6,991 bases of DNA from Elusimicrobia bacterium RIFCSPLOWO2_01_FULL_54_10 (GCA_001799975.1 MGUQ01000072.1:2001-8991), one strand, 5' to 3'. Positions 1 to 6,590 are shown, numbered from the stretch's first letter. Numbers and translations: made by a program. Notes: generated by a model from the sequence alone, not told the origin.

Positions 1-1
1 C

Positions 2-385
2 AAGCCGCACCAGGCATGGTCTGTCGGCAAACATACTCTTTTGCTCATGCTGATGGCGCTGGCTCATGCAAAGGATGGAGATTTGACACCCGATGAGATC
101 GCCGAAGCCCTCAGATTCGCGGCCATCCATGACGCTTTGGAAATTATCACGGGCGACAGCTCCCCATTTAACCAGGAGAAGTGGGCGCATAAGGCGGCAA
201 TTGAAGATGCGGCGCTTGTCAAATTGAGCGAGGAACTTTTGAAGCATGATCCCACTTCGGCGTCCGATTGGGAGAATTTGATTGTCAGCTATCGAAAGCA
301 AGACACCCGGGCCGCCCGGTTCGTAAAGCATCTGGACAAGCAGGCGCATTTGGTTGAATTCCTGGATTATTCTGTCCGGTTTCCT
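2..385 (+). other. Domain: YfbR-like HD phosphohydrolase (HD_3 type), N-terminally cut
   Basis: This domain lies in the large CDS, up to about residue 115. The visible signature is HDALEIITGD (H30, D31, E34, D39), which matches the HD-x2-E-x4-D pattern of 5'-deoxynucleotidase YfbR. A first metal-ligand His is encoded at 32-34, ahead of the TTG. A final Asp sits in VKHLD (D99), 68 residues after D31, the same spacing I recall for YfbR. All metal-binding positions therefore look intact. In YfbR this fold removes phosphate from deoxynucleoside monophosphates; the substrate here is unknown. The Glu usually found just before the first His is Lys here. Confidence 0.75.
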
Positions 386-3300
386 GAGCATGCGGCGGAT
401 TTTCTTGAGATCAATCGCAAGGGTGAATTAAGCCAATGGGATTATTCCAACTCAGACGTCAGCAACGGCGGAAGCGAGTTCCCTGTCATCGTGGAGCTGA
501 ACCGCCAATTGAACGCTGCGCGCTCAAACGAAATCTCAAAACTACCCAATCCCAGCTTCACCCCCCCGGCCGTCATTCAAACTCTGTTGGGAATGGTGCT
601 GGCAATTCTGGCCTCTCCCCTCGGCCTGGGCCTCCTCACGCTCACCGCCGCTCTGATTTGGCCAGACTATATCCGGGAAGTTTTGGGCAGCGGGGGGATG
701 GCGATGGCGGCCGCGGGAACATTGGAGCCCGCCACCGGCTCCTTCATCACGAGGATCCTGCAGGCCTTGCGACCCAGTAAGGTCCGGGAAAGCATTCTTG
801 ATCTAGGCCGGGCCGGTGTTCAGTTTGAACATCCCATTTATTCAAGTTCTGTTCCCATAGCACAACTCAGGTCAATCCGAGTTATCGCTCCTCATCATGC
901 GCTGGGAGAGGCGGCCGTGTCGCTGCCCCTTCTCTTGCATTCCCTTTTGCGGACGGCCCCTGGGTTGGAGAGAATTTGGGTGGAAACTAACTTTCCCGAG
1001 TTGATCGAAGGCATGGACCCCAGGGTTGTGATAAGTCCAGATGAATCGCGCTGGGCTGATCCGCTCAGGCCCGAGGCCGTCATCGATCTTCAGGCGATGT
1101 TCAATAAGATTCACCGAATTGACGACAAAAAACTAATCCATGACAAATTAACTGAAAAATTGTCCTTGCTTGGGTTTAATGTTCCGGAGTTTAACGAAAC
1201 GATTATCAACAGATCTGTCCCCATATCCGGTTTGATTTTTGTGAATCCGTTCGGAATCACTAATAACGGAGGCGCTTATTTGGAAAAATCATGGAAAACG
1301 TTAATCTTACGTTTGATACTCAACGGGAAATCCGTGGTTCTAAATGGAGGGCGTTCGGAAAATATCCTGGATCAGCTGAAAAGTGAGAGATTGTCCCAAG
1401 AGATACTCAGTGATCTCGGCGATTCGCAAGCTGCAAAAATGTTCAGGGTGTTTAAGGGCGACAGAAAGCAGTTTTTTGACGAGATTAAGCAGGCCGAATC
1501 GGTAATAACCATTGACTCATCCCCATTTCATTTGGCCCGGCTTTTTGGCGTGCCGGTAGTTGTGATTACAACGAAAAATTCGACAGGCTGGGTGCCAGAA
1601 AAGGAAGATAATTTTAGGCGGGTGGAAGATCAGCAATTTGCTCTGGATGAGGGAATTGCGGCTGAAGCCCTGACAAAGCTGAATGATAAGTCTCATGCTG
1701 CGCCTAGCCGGTTGCACATAGCCCACCCGCCGCAGGATTTTCTGGACGCGGTTGGTCATGAGGGTCCCCACCGGTTTCAGTTGATGGTCATGGATATGGA
1801 AACCCCCGGCGTTCCTTCCAGTCCTGAGCCCGGGATAAACGCAATTGTGTTCACCGGGTTGAGATTTGACCCTCAAAACTTTGCGCGAGTTTCTGATACT
1901 TTAAATGATCTAACCGCATATTTGTCGATGCAAGTTGACTCCGGAATGAATGGGAGCACTTCCAGGGCGATTGTTGAGGCGATTAAAAACGCAGTTATTT
2001 GGGGCAACAAGAATAGATCCCGCACGCATCTGGCGGTCAGGTGGCGTCGGGACGAAAATAAGTTTATTGTGGATGTCATCGATCAGGGCGCGCGTCCGAT
2101 CGATTTTGTCGGCAGACACAAACCGCCTGATGGAATTCCTGATGATATCAGTCCTATGCGAATAGGATATTCCGGATCCATCCGTCGATTCTTGGATCAA
2201 GACCATTTTGAGACTCCACTAAACCGTTTTGAGTCTCATCAGGTATATGATTTTCCCCTTTTGACCCGTGACGGGCGGCGCGTCGGGCAGATTGTGCGGT
2301 TGATATTCCCGGCGCGTCAGGCTGCCGGCTCTAAAATTCCTTCGATTTCAATTCCTATCGCGGCTTTCGTTATTGGATCGGTCCTTCTGAATCCTCTGGC
2401 TGCTGAGGCAGCTTTGGCAAGCGCGAGCATTTTGGCTTCTCCCGGCATGACAGCTCTTCCGGAACTTCACGGTTTGGGGCTGGGGATATGGGTACTGGGA
2501 GCAGGCGTCCTCGGCATGGCGGCCCAAAAGCCCCCTAAAGAACATCCTTTGTCGCCCCGGCAGATAAAGTCCGCGTTGGTCGCCATTGCTATGGAACCCC
2601 GGCTCAGAAATATTGTCCAGGAGCTTATGGATGGGAAATCCATTGAGGTTGTGGCTGCAAACAATGGGATGACCCGGCGCGAGTTGTACGTCAATATCCT
2701 TCAGTACGATATTTTCTTGTCTGAAAAATTCACAGACCATTTTGGACAGACGGTTTTTGTCGAGCTCGGCCCCAAACGCGTCGTGTTTGAAAACGAGCCG
2801 CCTCCTGCCAAAAACGAAGATCCCGCTCCTATTGAGCGTAAGAAGCAGGCAGTTGCGGCGAAGAAGGACTCGCAGGGTGAAATGGTCAAAACAATCCACA
2901 AGCTGAGCAAGGAATCGGAGTTTTATGCAAAATCCCTTGCCCTGTTCTTGCGCGAGCCAGCTGAATTCTCTCAAGCAATCATGAAAATGATTGAATCGAC
3001 CAATCCCATGGAGATCCAGTTCTTGGGATTTGAAGCCTTTAGGGCCCTCGTCAAAACCATGCCAAATGTCGGTGTCAAACTAAATGAGATCGAGAAACTT
3101 CATTTTGCAAAGATTGTCGATTTGATCGCGCAGAAGGCTGATGAAGCCAATGAGTTAACGATGGATCAGGCGTTAAGCGCGTTGGCAGCCCTGGTAAATT
3201 CAGGCTGGAAGACGCGCAATGCTTTGAAGGAGGAATTATGGGTGCGGATCATCGACTCTCTTGCCGGGGGAGTGGTTTCGCGGCCGCCCCTTCAAGCCAT

Positions 3301-6300
3301 CGCCTATGTCAAATCGCTGGGGCGCTGGAAGAATGACCCAAAAGTTTTAGATGCATTGAAGAGTTTGGAAGGACAAGATTTGTCCCAGAGCGTTCACACT
3401 GCCATCGCCCAGGCGCTTCAGACTTCCGTCATGGACTGGCACAAGATTGCGACCGCATTTCTTGTGGCTATCCTGGGGGTTGCCACCACTAGTGAAGCGG
3501 GCGCATGGCTGAGCGCAGCACAGTCTGTAGGCTGGCTCAGAATGGAATGGCTGGGAGCGCTGGTGTTGGGGATGGCGGCTTTGGGGATGGTTTGGAACAA
3601 ACTAGAGGCTCGAGTGCAGTCACGCTGGTATGCCGCAGTCCTTGCGGGCGTCTTGACCATGAGCGCGTTTATCTTATTTGACCTGTATGATAAAGGCAGT
3701 TTCACCTTCATCGGGCGATCCGATGACATTGTCCATAGACATCTGGCTGATGGATTGATCACGGTGGGTGTTTATTTTCAAAGCCGGTTGAGCGATATTG
3801 CCCATGCCTTCATCGCTCCCGTTGCCGAATTGATCCTATCCGTTCTTTGGTTTGGAAAAGTGCACTCAACGACGGCTGCAAAAAAGCGGCCATCGATCTG
3901 GAACGGATTTTGGTGGGGGATGAGCGCGACGTTCTTCATTATGAGCTTGGCTCGTTTTTGGCTGGATGTCGGAATCATGATGTTGGGACATCCTGGACAA
4001 TATTATTTAAGCGCTTGGGTTTCGTTATTGATAAATGAATGGCGGGGTGACATTTTAATTATCCAGCCTACTTTGGGCAAAACGGTTTTAACGACCCTTC
4101 TCACGGCTTTGGTGACCCTCGTGGGCGGTTGGCCGCTCTGGAGAGCTTATAGACGCGAGGCTCGCCGCAAGGCGCTTCTGCCGGCCAATCCGGGAAGGCG
4201 ATGGAATAAAAAAGCTCAAGCCGATTCAGCCCCTGTTTTGTCCAGCTCGGGCGAAATCCATGAAAGCGATAAAGCGGCAGAGAAGACATCGATGGTTCCG
4301 GATGCAGATCCGGCTTCCCAAAATAAGCCCCATTTACGGCTGGTCCAGGAACAAACCGAACGGATGGCCATCGCTTCCGATTATGCTTCAAAAATCCTCT
4401 ATGTTCAGGCGGCTCTTGAGCTGGGGTCTTTCCAGGCAGCCATGGATTTCCTGAACATGATTGATGAGGACATCAAAACGGCAAAAAAAATGAATAAGGC
4501 ATTGAAAAATCCATCCCAGGCTTCGGAGACCGAGTTGCTGCCGGTGGCGGAATGGGTCAATGATGTTGCGGAGCTTAAAAAGAAAATTCCGGAGGCGACG
4601 GATATCGACATCTTCATCGACGCGCCCAGCAACGACCCGGACGCGAAGCGTCTTGGAGATGCGTTCAAGACCTACGCCGAAGCGCGTGAATTGCCTTTGG
4701 ATGTAGTGTTCAGTAATTTCAGGTTCCCCGTCGAAGAGCTCCTGCCGCCCGGTGCCGATTCCTGGCTGGCAATGGATGGGCCCGACAGTCGCTCCAACGA
4801 GGAATTCGCCCAAGGGATGATCTTCTCCAGGATTTACAGGGAAGGCCGCCTTCTGCATCGCGCAGTTCTGCCCGCCATACCGACGGGCAAGCCCGCCGTC
4901 GCGCCGAAAGACGGCTCCTCCGGCCATTCCACCGGCCTCTTCGATCTCTCTCTCGCCTTCGATTATCCCGCCGTTGCGCTTGTGGTTTCCGTTCTAGGTG
5001 GAAGCCTTGCCGCAACGGGAGTTCCATTCATTATTTCCGTTTTGAGCGGATTGGCATTGGGAATCGGAGCCATCGGTATGGTACAGGCGACCGAGCCGAA
5101 GATTCAGGAACACAAATTTCGCGCAGGCGGCACACTCCTCACCCGGGCCATGACAGAGGTTATGCGGAGGTTGTGGGTGCATAAGATTATCCGCATCGGC
5201 CCCAATGGGTGGACACGGAGGATCAGCAATTGGGGATACGAAGAGACCCTCTTAGAGGACATCAACAAGAACTTGAGAAGCGACATTCTGAGCGAGATCA
5301 TTGCCAAATCAAGGGCACATCCTGACAGGACAGTGACTGTCGTTGATTGGGGAACCGGTACTGGGAAATCACTAAAGGAGATCCGGGCAAAACTCCAAGC
5401 GAAAGGCATCTCGAATGTCCGGCTTGTGGGATTTGGCGATCAATATTACGAGGTGTGGCACTCGATGCCTCAAGGCATCACATTGATATGGGACACTTCG
5501 GAGTCGTTCTTCAAATACTTTGCTCCTGGAGAGATCGACTTCCTTTTCAGTCACTATGGATTCGCACACATGCGGGAGGCCTTGGCCGGCTATCTTTTGA
5601 AGCTTTCCTCTAAGATGGCTCCAGGCGGGCGAATCATTACAAACATTTATTCAAACCAAAGCATTCATGGACTGGCTCATTCAATCAATAAGGAATATTC
5701 TTTAAATTATCTTGGGATCCCGAAAGAATATAAAAACCCGTCCATTCAGCTGGACAAAAAGCAGGGGGAAGGTAATGATAAGATTATTCCGCTTGTTACA
5801 GAACATGCTCTCTATCTGAGTCAGATCGGACAAATTGGATTTGACTCGGTTTCACATAGAGCCCAGGAAGTCAAAAAAGTTGAAGCCGCCCGTCTGGCCG
5901 GTGCTGACGCCGCAGATACAGCGGTGATCGCCGTGGATCCGGCACATGCGTCCAAAGTCGAGCTTAAGAAGGTTGAGTCGCAATTCAAGCGCATGAAAGA
6001 TTCGGGCAAGGCCGTGCGCGTGGCGTTGGTGGGTTCAGGCCTGTTCTCCAATAGTTTTACTGTTTCCTCCCTGCGTCTAGCTACCGGTATTCAGCCCATG
6101 ATCGTTGAGAGGAATTCCCAAACGGACATTCTCGATTTGGACGTGCTCTACAACGACATTCAGGCTGCTGATCCTCGTTTGGGCAAATTCTCACTGGTCT
6201 TCATTGCCGATTCCACGCTCTCCATCAAGATGAGCTGGATTAACTCTATGATTCAGCAACCTGTTATCTCCGGCATGGAGCACGAAATCCAGGCCGCGCT

Positions 6301-6322
6301 CGCCGCCGTCCTTTCACAATAA
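2..6322 (+). CDS. Giant multidomain membrane-associated protein, 5' end cut by the window edge
   Basis: The frame has no stop from position 2 to the TAA at 6320-6322, giving at least 2106 residues. Residue numbers here and below count from the TTG at 41-43, the first possible start in the window; 13 in-frame codons precede it. That TTG is unlikely to be the true start, because the codons before it (including His at 32-34) fit an HD domain that continues upstream. Order of parts: HD hydrolase (to about 115), hydrophobic hairpin (176-226), GT9-like (276-525), HATPase (598-760), hairpin (767-828), HTH-like (838-895), HEAT-like (945-1129), hairpin (1135-1184), polytopic membrane domain (1195-1370), nucleotidyltransferase-like (1438-1612), hairpin (1636-1684), methyltransferase (1735-1935), unknown Rossmann-like end (1960-2093). 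Pro/Lys/Glu-rich linkers lie near 915-945 and 1380-1430. There is no frameshift. The overall function is unknown to me. The frame is certain, the individual domain calls vary. Confidence 0.93.
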   Translation, partial: KPHQAWSVGKHTLLLMLMALAHAKDGDLTPDEIAEALRFAAIHDALEIITGDSSPFNQEKWAHKAAIEDAALVKLSEELLKHDPTSASDWENLIVSYRKQDTRAARFVKHLDKQAHLVEFLDYSVRFPEHAADFLEINRKGELSQWDYSNSDVSNGGSEFPVIVELNRQLNAARSNEISKLPNPSFTPPAVIQTLLGMVLAILASPLGLGLLTLTAALIWPDYIREVLGSGGMAMAAAGTLEPATGSFITRILQALRPSKVRESILDLGRAGVQFEHPIYSSSVPIAQLRSIRVIAPHHALGEAAVSLPLLLHSLLRTAPGLERIWVETNFPELIEGMDPRVVISPDESRWADPLRPEAVIDLQAMFNKIHRIDDKKLIHDKLTEKLSLLGFNVPEFNETIINRSVPISGLIFVNPFGITNNGGAYLEKSWKTLILRLILNGKSVVLNGGRSENILDQLKSERLSQEILSDLGDSQAAKMFRVFKGDRKQFFDEIKQAESVITIDSSPFHLARLFGVPVVVITTKNSTGWVPEKEDNFRRVEDQQFALDEGIAAEALTKLNDKSHAAPSRLHIAHPPQDFLDAVGHEGPHRFQLMVMDMETPGVPSSPEPGINAIVFTGLRFDPQNFARVSDTLNDLTAYLSMQVDSGMNGSTSRAIVEAIKNAVIWGNKNRSRTHLAVRWRRDENKFIVDVIDQGARPIDFVGRHKPPDGIPDDISPMRIGYSGSIRRFLDQDHFETPLNRFESHQVYDFPLLTRDGRRVGQIVRLIFPARQAAGSKIPSISIPIAAFVIGSVLLNPLAAEAALASASILASPGMTALPELHGLGLGIWVLGAGVLGMAAQKPPKEHPLSPRQIKSALVAIAMEPRLRNIVQELMDGKSIEVVAANNGMTRRELYVNILQYDIFLSEKFTDHFGQTVFVELGPKRVVFENEPPPAKNEDPAPIERKKQAVAAKKDSQGEMVKTIHKLSKESEFYAKSLALFLREPAEFSQAIMKMIESTNPMEIQFLGFEAFRALVKTMPNVGVKLNEIEKLHFAKIVDLIAQKADEANELTMDQALSALAALVNSGWKTRNALKEELWVRIIDSLAGGVVSRPPLQAIAYVKSLGRWKNDPKVLDALKSLEGQDLSQSVHTAIAQALQTSVMDWHKIATAFLVAILGVATTSEAGAWLSAAQSVGWLRMEWLGALVLGMAALGMVWNKLEARVQSRWYAAVLAGVLTMSAFILFDLYDKGSFTFIGRSDDIVHRHLADGLITVGVYFQSRLSDIAHAFIAPVAELILSVLWFGKVHSTTAAKKRPSIWNGFWWGMSATFFIMSLARFWLDVGIMMLGHPGQYYLSAWVSLLINEWRGDILIIQPTLGKTVLTTLLTALVTLVGGWPLWRAYRREARRKALLPANPGRRWNKKAQADSAPVLSSSGEIHESDKAAEKTSMVPDADPASQNKPHLRLVQEQTERMAIASDYASKILYVQAALELGSFQAAMDFLNMIDEDIKTAKKMNKALKNPSQASETELLPVAEWVNDVAELKKKIPEATDIDIFIDAPSNDPDAKRLGDAFKTYAEARELPLDVVFSNFRFPVEELLPPGADSWLAMDGPDSRSNEEFAQGMIFSRIYREGRLLHRAVLPAIPTGKPAVAPKDGSSGHSTGLFDLSLAFDYPAVALVVSVLGGSLAATGVPFIISVLSGLALGIGAIGMVQATEPKIQEHKFRAGGTLLTRAMTEVMRRLWVHKIIRIGPNGWTRRISNWGYEETLLEDINKNLRSDILSEIIAKSRAHPDRTVTVVDWGTGTGKSLKEIRAKLQAKGISNVRLVGFGDQYYEVWHSMPQGITLIWDTSESFFKYFAPGEIDFLFSHYGFAHMREALAGYLLKLSSKMAPGGRIITNIYSNQSIHGLAHSINKEYSLNYLGIPKEYKNPSIQLDKKQGEGNDKIIPLVTEHALYLSQIGQIGFDSVSHRAQEVKKVEAARLAGADAADTAVIAVDPAHASKVELKKVESQFKRMKDSGKAVRVALVGSGLFSNSFTVSSLRLATGIQPMIVERNSQTDILDLDVLYNDIQAADPRLGKFSLVFIADSTLSIKMSWINSMIQQPVISGMEHEIQAALAAVLSQ
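566..718 (+). repeat. Hydrophobic hairpin block 1 of the large CDS
   Basis: Residues about 176-226 form a Leu/Ala/Gly-rich stretch (PAVIQTLLGMVLAILASPLG and onward to LIWPDY), followed by a Gly-Met-Ala-rich tail. It lies between the HD and GT9-like domains. One long or two shorter membrane helices would fit. It is the least regular of the four similar blocks in this protein. Confidence 0.5.
866..1615 (+). other. Domain: GT9-like (heptosyltransferase-fold) glycosyltransferase
   Basis: Residues about 276-525 follow the GT9/ADP-heptose:LPS heptosyltransferase plan. The N-terminal half has a beta strand, then a LGE turn (G289, E290) where the family has Gly-Asp, then a helix and a TAPGLERIWV strand. 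The C-terminal half has the VNP strand (402-403), SWKTLILRLILNGKSVVLNG (417-436) matching the usual Trp-Pro...vvl-Gly-Gly segment, and IDSSPFHLARLFGVPVVVIT (491-510), the D-[ST]-x-P-x-H-L-A nucleotide-sugar site with D492 and H497. GT9 enzymes transfer heptose or similar sugars in envelope glycan synthesis. The Asp-to-Glu change at the N-terminal catalytic position may alter or weaken activity. Donor and acceptor are unknown. Confidence 0.72.
1832..2320 (+). other. Domain: RsbW/SpoIIAB-like HATPase (anti-sigma kinase fold)
   Basis: Residues about 598-760 carry a GHKL ATP-binding fold of the serine-kinase anti-sigma type. The N-box is EAIKNAVIWGN (E646, N650), spaced as in RsbW. The G1 box is VDVIDQGA (D681, G683) and lacks the second Gly, as RsbW does. 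A G2-like segment, RIGYSGSIRRFLDQ (707-720), resembles the G-x-G-x-x-I-R-R-x-x-D stretch of this family. Free-standing relatives bind ATP and phosphorylate anti-anti-sigma partners. No STAS partner is visible in the window, so the role here is open. Confidence 0.72.
2339..2524 (+). repeat. Hydrophobic hairpin block 2 of the large CDS
   Basis: Residues about 767-828: two hydrophobic segments, ISIPIAAFVIGSVLLNPL and GLGLGIWVLGAGVLGMA, joined by an Ala/Ser-rich loop with a Pro-Gly-Met turn. The block ends in LGMAAQK and then turns abruptly hydrophilic. It separates the HATPase from the HTH-like part and is the clearest of the four hairpin blocks. Confidence 0.65.
2552..2725 (+). other. Domain: small helix-turn-helix-like segment
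   Basis: Residues about 838-895 read as three short helices with the pattern R-x-x-IVQ-x-L-x-x-G-K-S-I-E-V-V-A, then NNGMTRRELYVNIL. This looks like the sigma region 4 or LuxR-type HTH layout (helix, IA/VA helix, turn, recognition helix with Thr-Arg-Arg). I see no specific family match, so DNA binding is only a possibility. It sits right after hairpin block 2, and a charged Pro/Lys/Glu linker follows it. Confidence 0.35.
2873..3427 (+). other. Domain: helical HEAT-like repeat region
   Basis: Residues about 945-1129 are almost entirely amphipathic helices. The last part (1081-1129) has the HEAT pattern: PLQAIAYVKSLGRWKNDPKV, then a helix ending in SLEGQ, then VHTAIAQALQ. Such solenoids usually bind proteins. 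The repeat number and family cannot be settled by eye. Confidence 0.45.
3443..3592 (+). repeat. Hydrophobic hairpin block 3 of the large CDS
   Basis: Residues about 1135-1184: KIATAFLVAILGVATT, an Ala/Ser/Gly loop, then MEWLGALVLGMAALGMVW. It has the same layout and the same Leu-Gly-Met-Ala ending as block 2. Unlike the others, it leads directly into a larger membrane domain. Confidence 0.62.
3623..4150 (+). other. Domain: polytopic membrane domain, family not recognised
   Basis: Residues about 1195-1370 contain roughly four to five further candidate membrane helices: YAAVLAGVLTMSAFILF (1197-1213), HAFIAPVAELILSVLWF (1255-1271), FWWGMSATFFIMSL (1290-1303), possibly a Trp/Leu-rich segment at 1320-1333, and TVLTTLLTALVTLVGGWPLW (1348-1367). 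Arg/Lys-rich stretches follow several of them (AAKKR at 1279-1283; RAYRREARRKA at 1368-1378), which suggests those ends are cytoplasmic. No transporter or enzyme motif was recognised. Confidence 0.55.
4352..4876 (+). other. Domain: helical lead plus degenerate nucleotidyltransferase-like motifs
   Basis: Residues about 1438-1612. A helical part (1438-1515) is followed by TDIDIFID (D1521, D1523), then PLDVVFSN (D1554), then SRIYREGRLLH (1596-1606). This order recalls small Pol-beta-type nucleotidyltransferases: an Asp-x-Asp strand, a third Asp in a D-V-V strand, and a final I-x-x-E-G-x-x-L helix. The Gly-Ser motif that should precede the Asp-x-Asp is missing. It could therefore be an inactive relative, or a chance resemblance in an unknown fold. 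Confidence 0.35.
4946..5092 (+). repeat. Hydrophobic hairpin block 4 of the large CDS
   Basis: Residues about 1636-1684: DYPAVALVVSVLGGSLAATG, then VPFIISVLSGLALGIGAIGM, with a short Gly/Pro turn between. It ends in IGMVQATEPK and then becomes hydrophilic. It separates the nucleotidyltransferase-like part from the methyltransferase. Confidence 0.65.
5243..5845 (+). other. Domain: class I SAM-dependent methyltransferase
   Basis: Residues about 1735-1935. Motif I is VVDWGTGTGKSL (D1769, G1771, G1773, G1775), a good D-x-G-x-G-x-G SAM-binding loop. The next strand is VRLVGFGDQ with an acidic D1800. Motif IV-like EIDFLFSHYGFAHM (1831-1844) and the late strand MAPGGRIITNIY (1859-1870) complete the Rossmann plan. 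The substrate is not apparent. Class I methyltransferases act on small molecules, lipids, RNA or protein. Confidence 0.72.
5918..6319 (+). other. Domain: unrecognised C-terminal domain, possibly Rossmann-like
   Basis: Residues about 1960-2093. A charged helix (about 1970-1989) precedes a strand-loop VRVALVGSGLFS (1992-2003), then strands QPMIVERN (2018-2025) and FSLVFIADST (2050-2059), and a final helix rich in Ala and Gln. The alternation of strands and helices suggests an alpha/beta fold. No family is recognised. Confidence 0.35.
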
Positions 6323-6323
6323 A

Positions 6324-6590
6324 TCAGCGGTCGAAGAAAACGCCCTTTTTGATGTATTCCTTGATCAAAGATTGGTAGGGGATATCGATGGCGTTAGCCT
6401 TTTCCTTGACGCGGTTTAAGAGATAGTCCGGGATCCTGATAGAGATGGAATGGGATGTTGGCTTCAGATTGGGGAAGCTGACCCTTTCCATGTCGCTGGG
6501 TTCATAGTACTTTGAAAGGTCGATTTTGCTCCAAAAAGCCCTCTCCTGGTCTTCGTTTTTGAACTTGGGAAGCCTAAGCTGTTTTTTCAT
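6324..6590 (-). CDS. CopG-type antitoxin of a BrnT-family toxin-antitoxin pair
   Basis: This 88-residue protein should bind and neutralise the toxin encoded just upstream and probably represses their shared promoter. The N-terminal part, MKKQLRLPKFKNEDQERAFW, followed by DLSKYYEPSDMERVSFPNLK, is typical of the CopG antitoxin family (Pfam CopG_antitoxin) that pairs with BrnT. The C-terminal part, HSISIRIPDYLLNRVKEKAN and IPYQSLIKEYIKKG, is a ribbon-helix-helix: one beta strand and two helices. The DNA-binding half is C-terminal, so the N-terminal 45 residues are the likely toxin contact (inference). The ATG at 6590 is supported by a near-perfect Shine-Dalgarno sequence and overlaps the end of the toxin gene by 17 bases. 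The TGA stop is one base from the TAA of the giant gene on the other strand. Confidence 0.88.
   Translation of the reverse strand: MKKQLRLPKFKNEDQERAFWSKIDLSKYYEPSDMERVSFPNLKPTSHSISIRIPDYLLNRVKEKANAIDIPYQSLIKEYIKKGVFFDR

Noticed and set aside
2348..2974. Minus-strand open frame of 208 codons.
   Set aside because: It is antisense to a continuous coding frame with clear protein features, its product is rich in Arg, Cys and Gln without any domain, and no ribosome binding site was seen.
4388..4927. Minus-strand open frame of 179 codons.
   Set aside because: It overlaps the giant gene in antisense where GC-rich third positions suppress stop codons. No recognisable protein pattern.
5345..5371. 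WGTGTGKS resembles a Walker A (P-loop) ATP or GTP site.
   Set aside because: The spacing is one residue short of G-x4-G-K-[ST]. The preceding VVD and the D-x-G-x-G-x-G layout, with later methyltransferase strands, fit a SAM-binding loop better.
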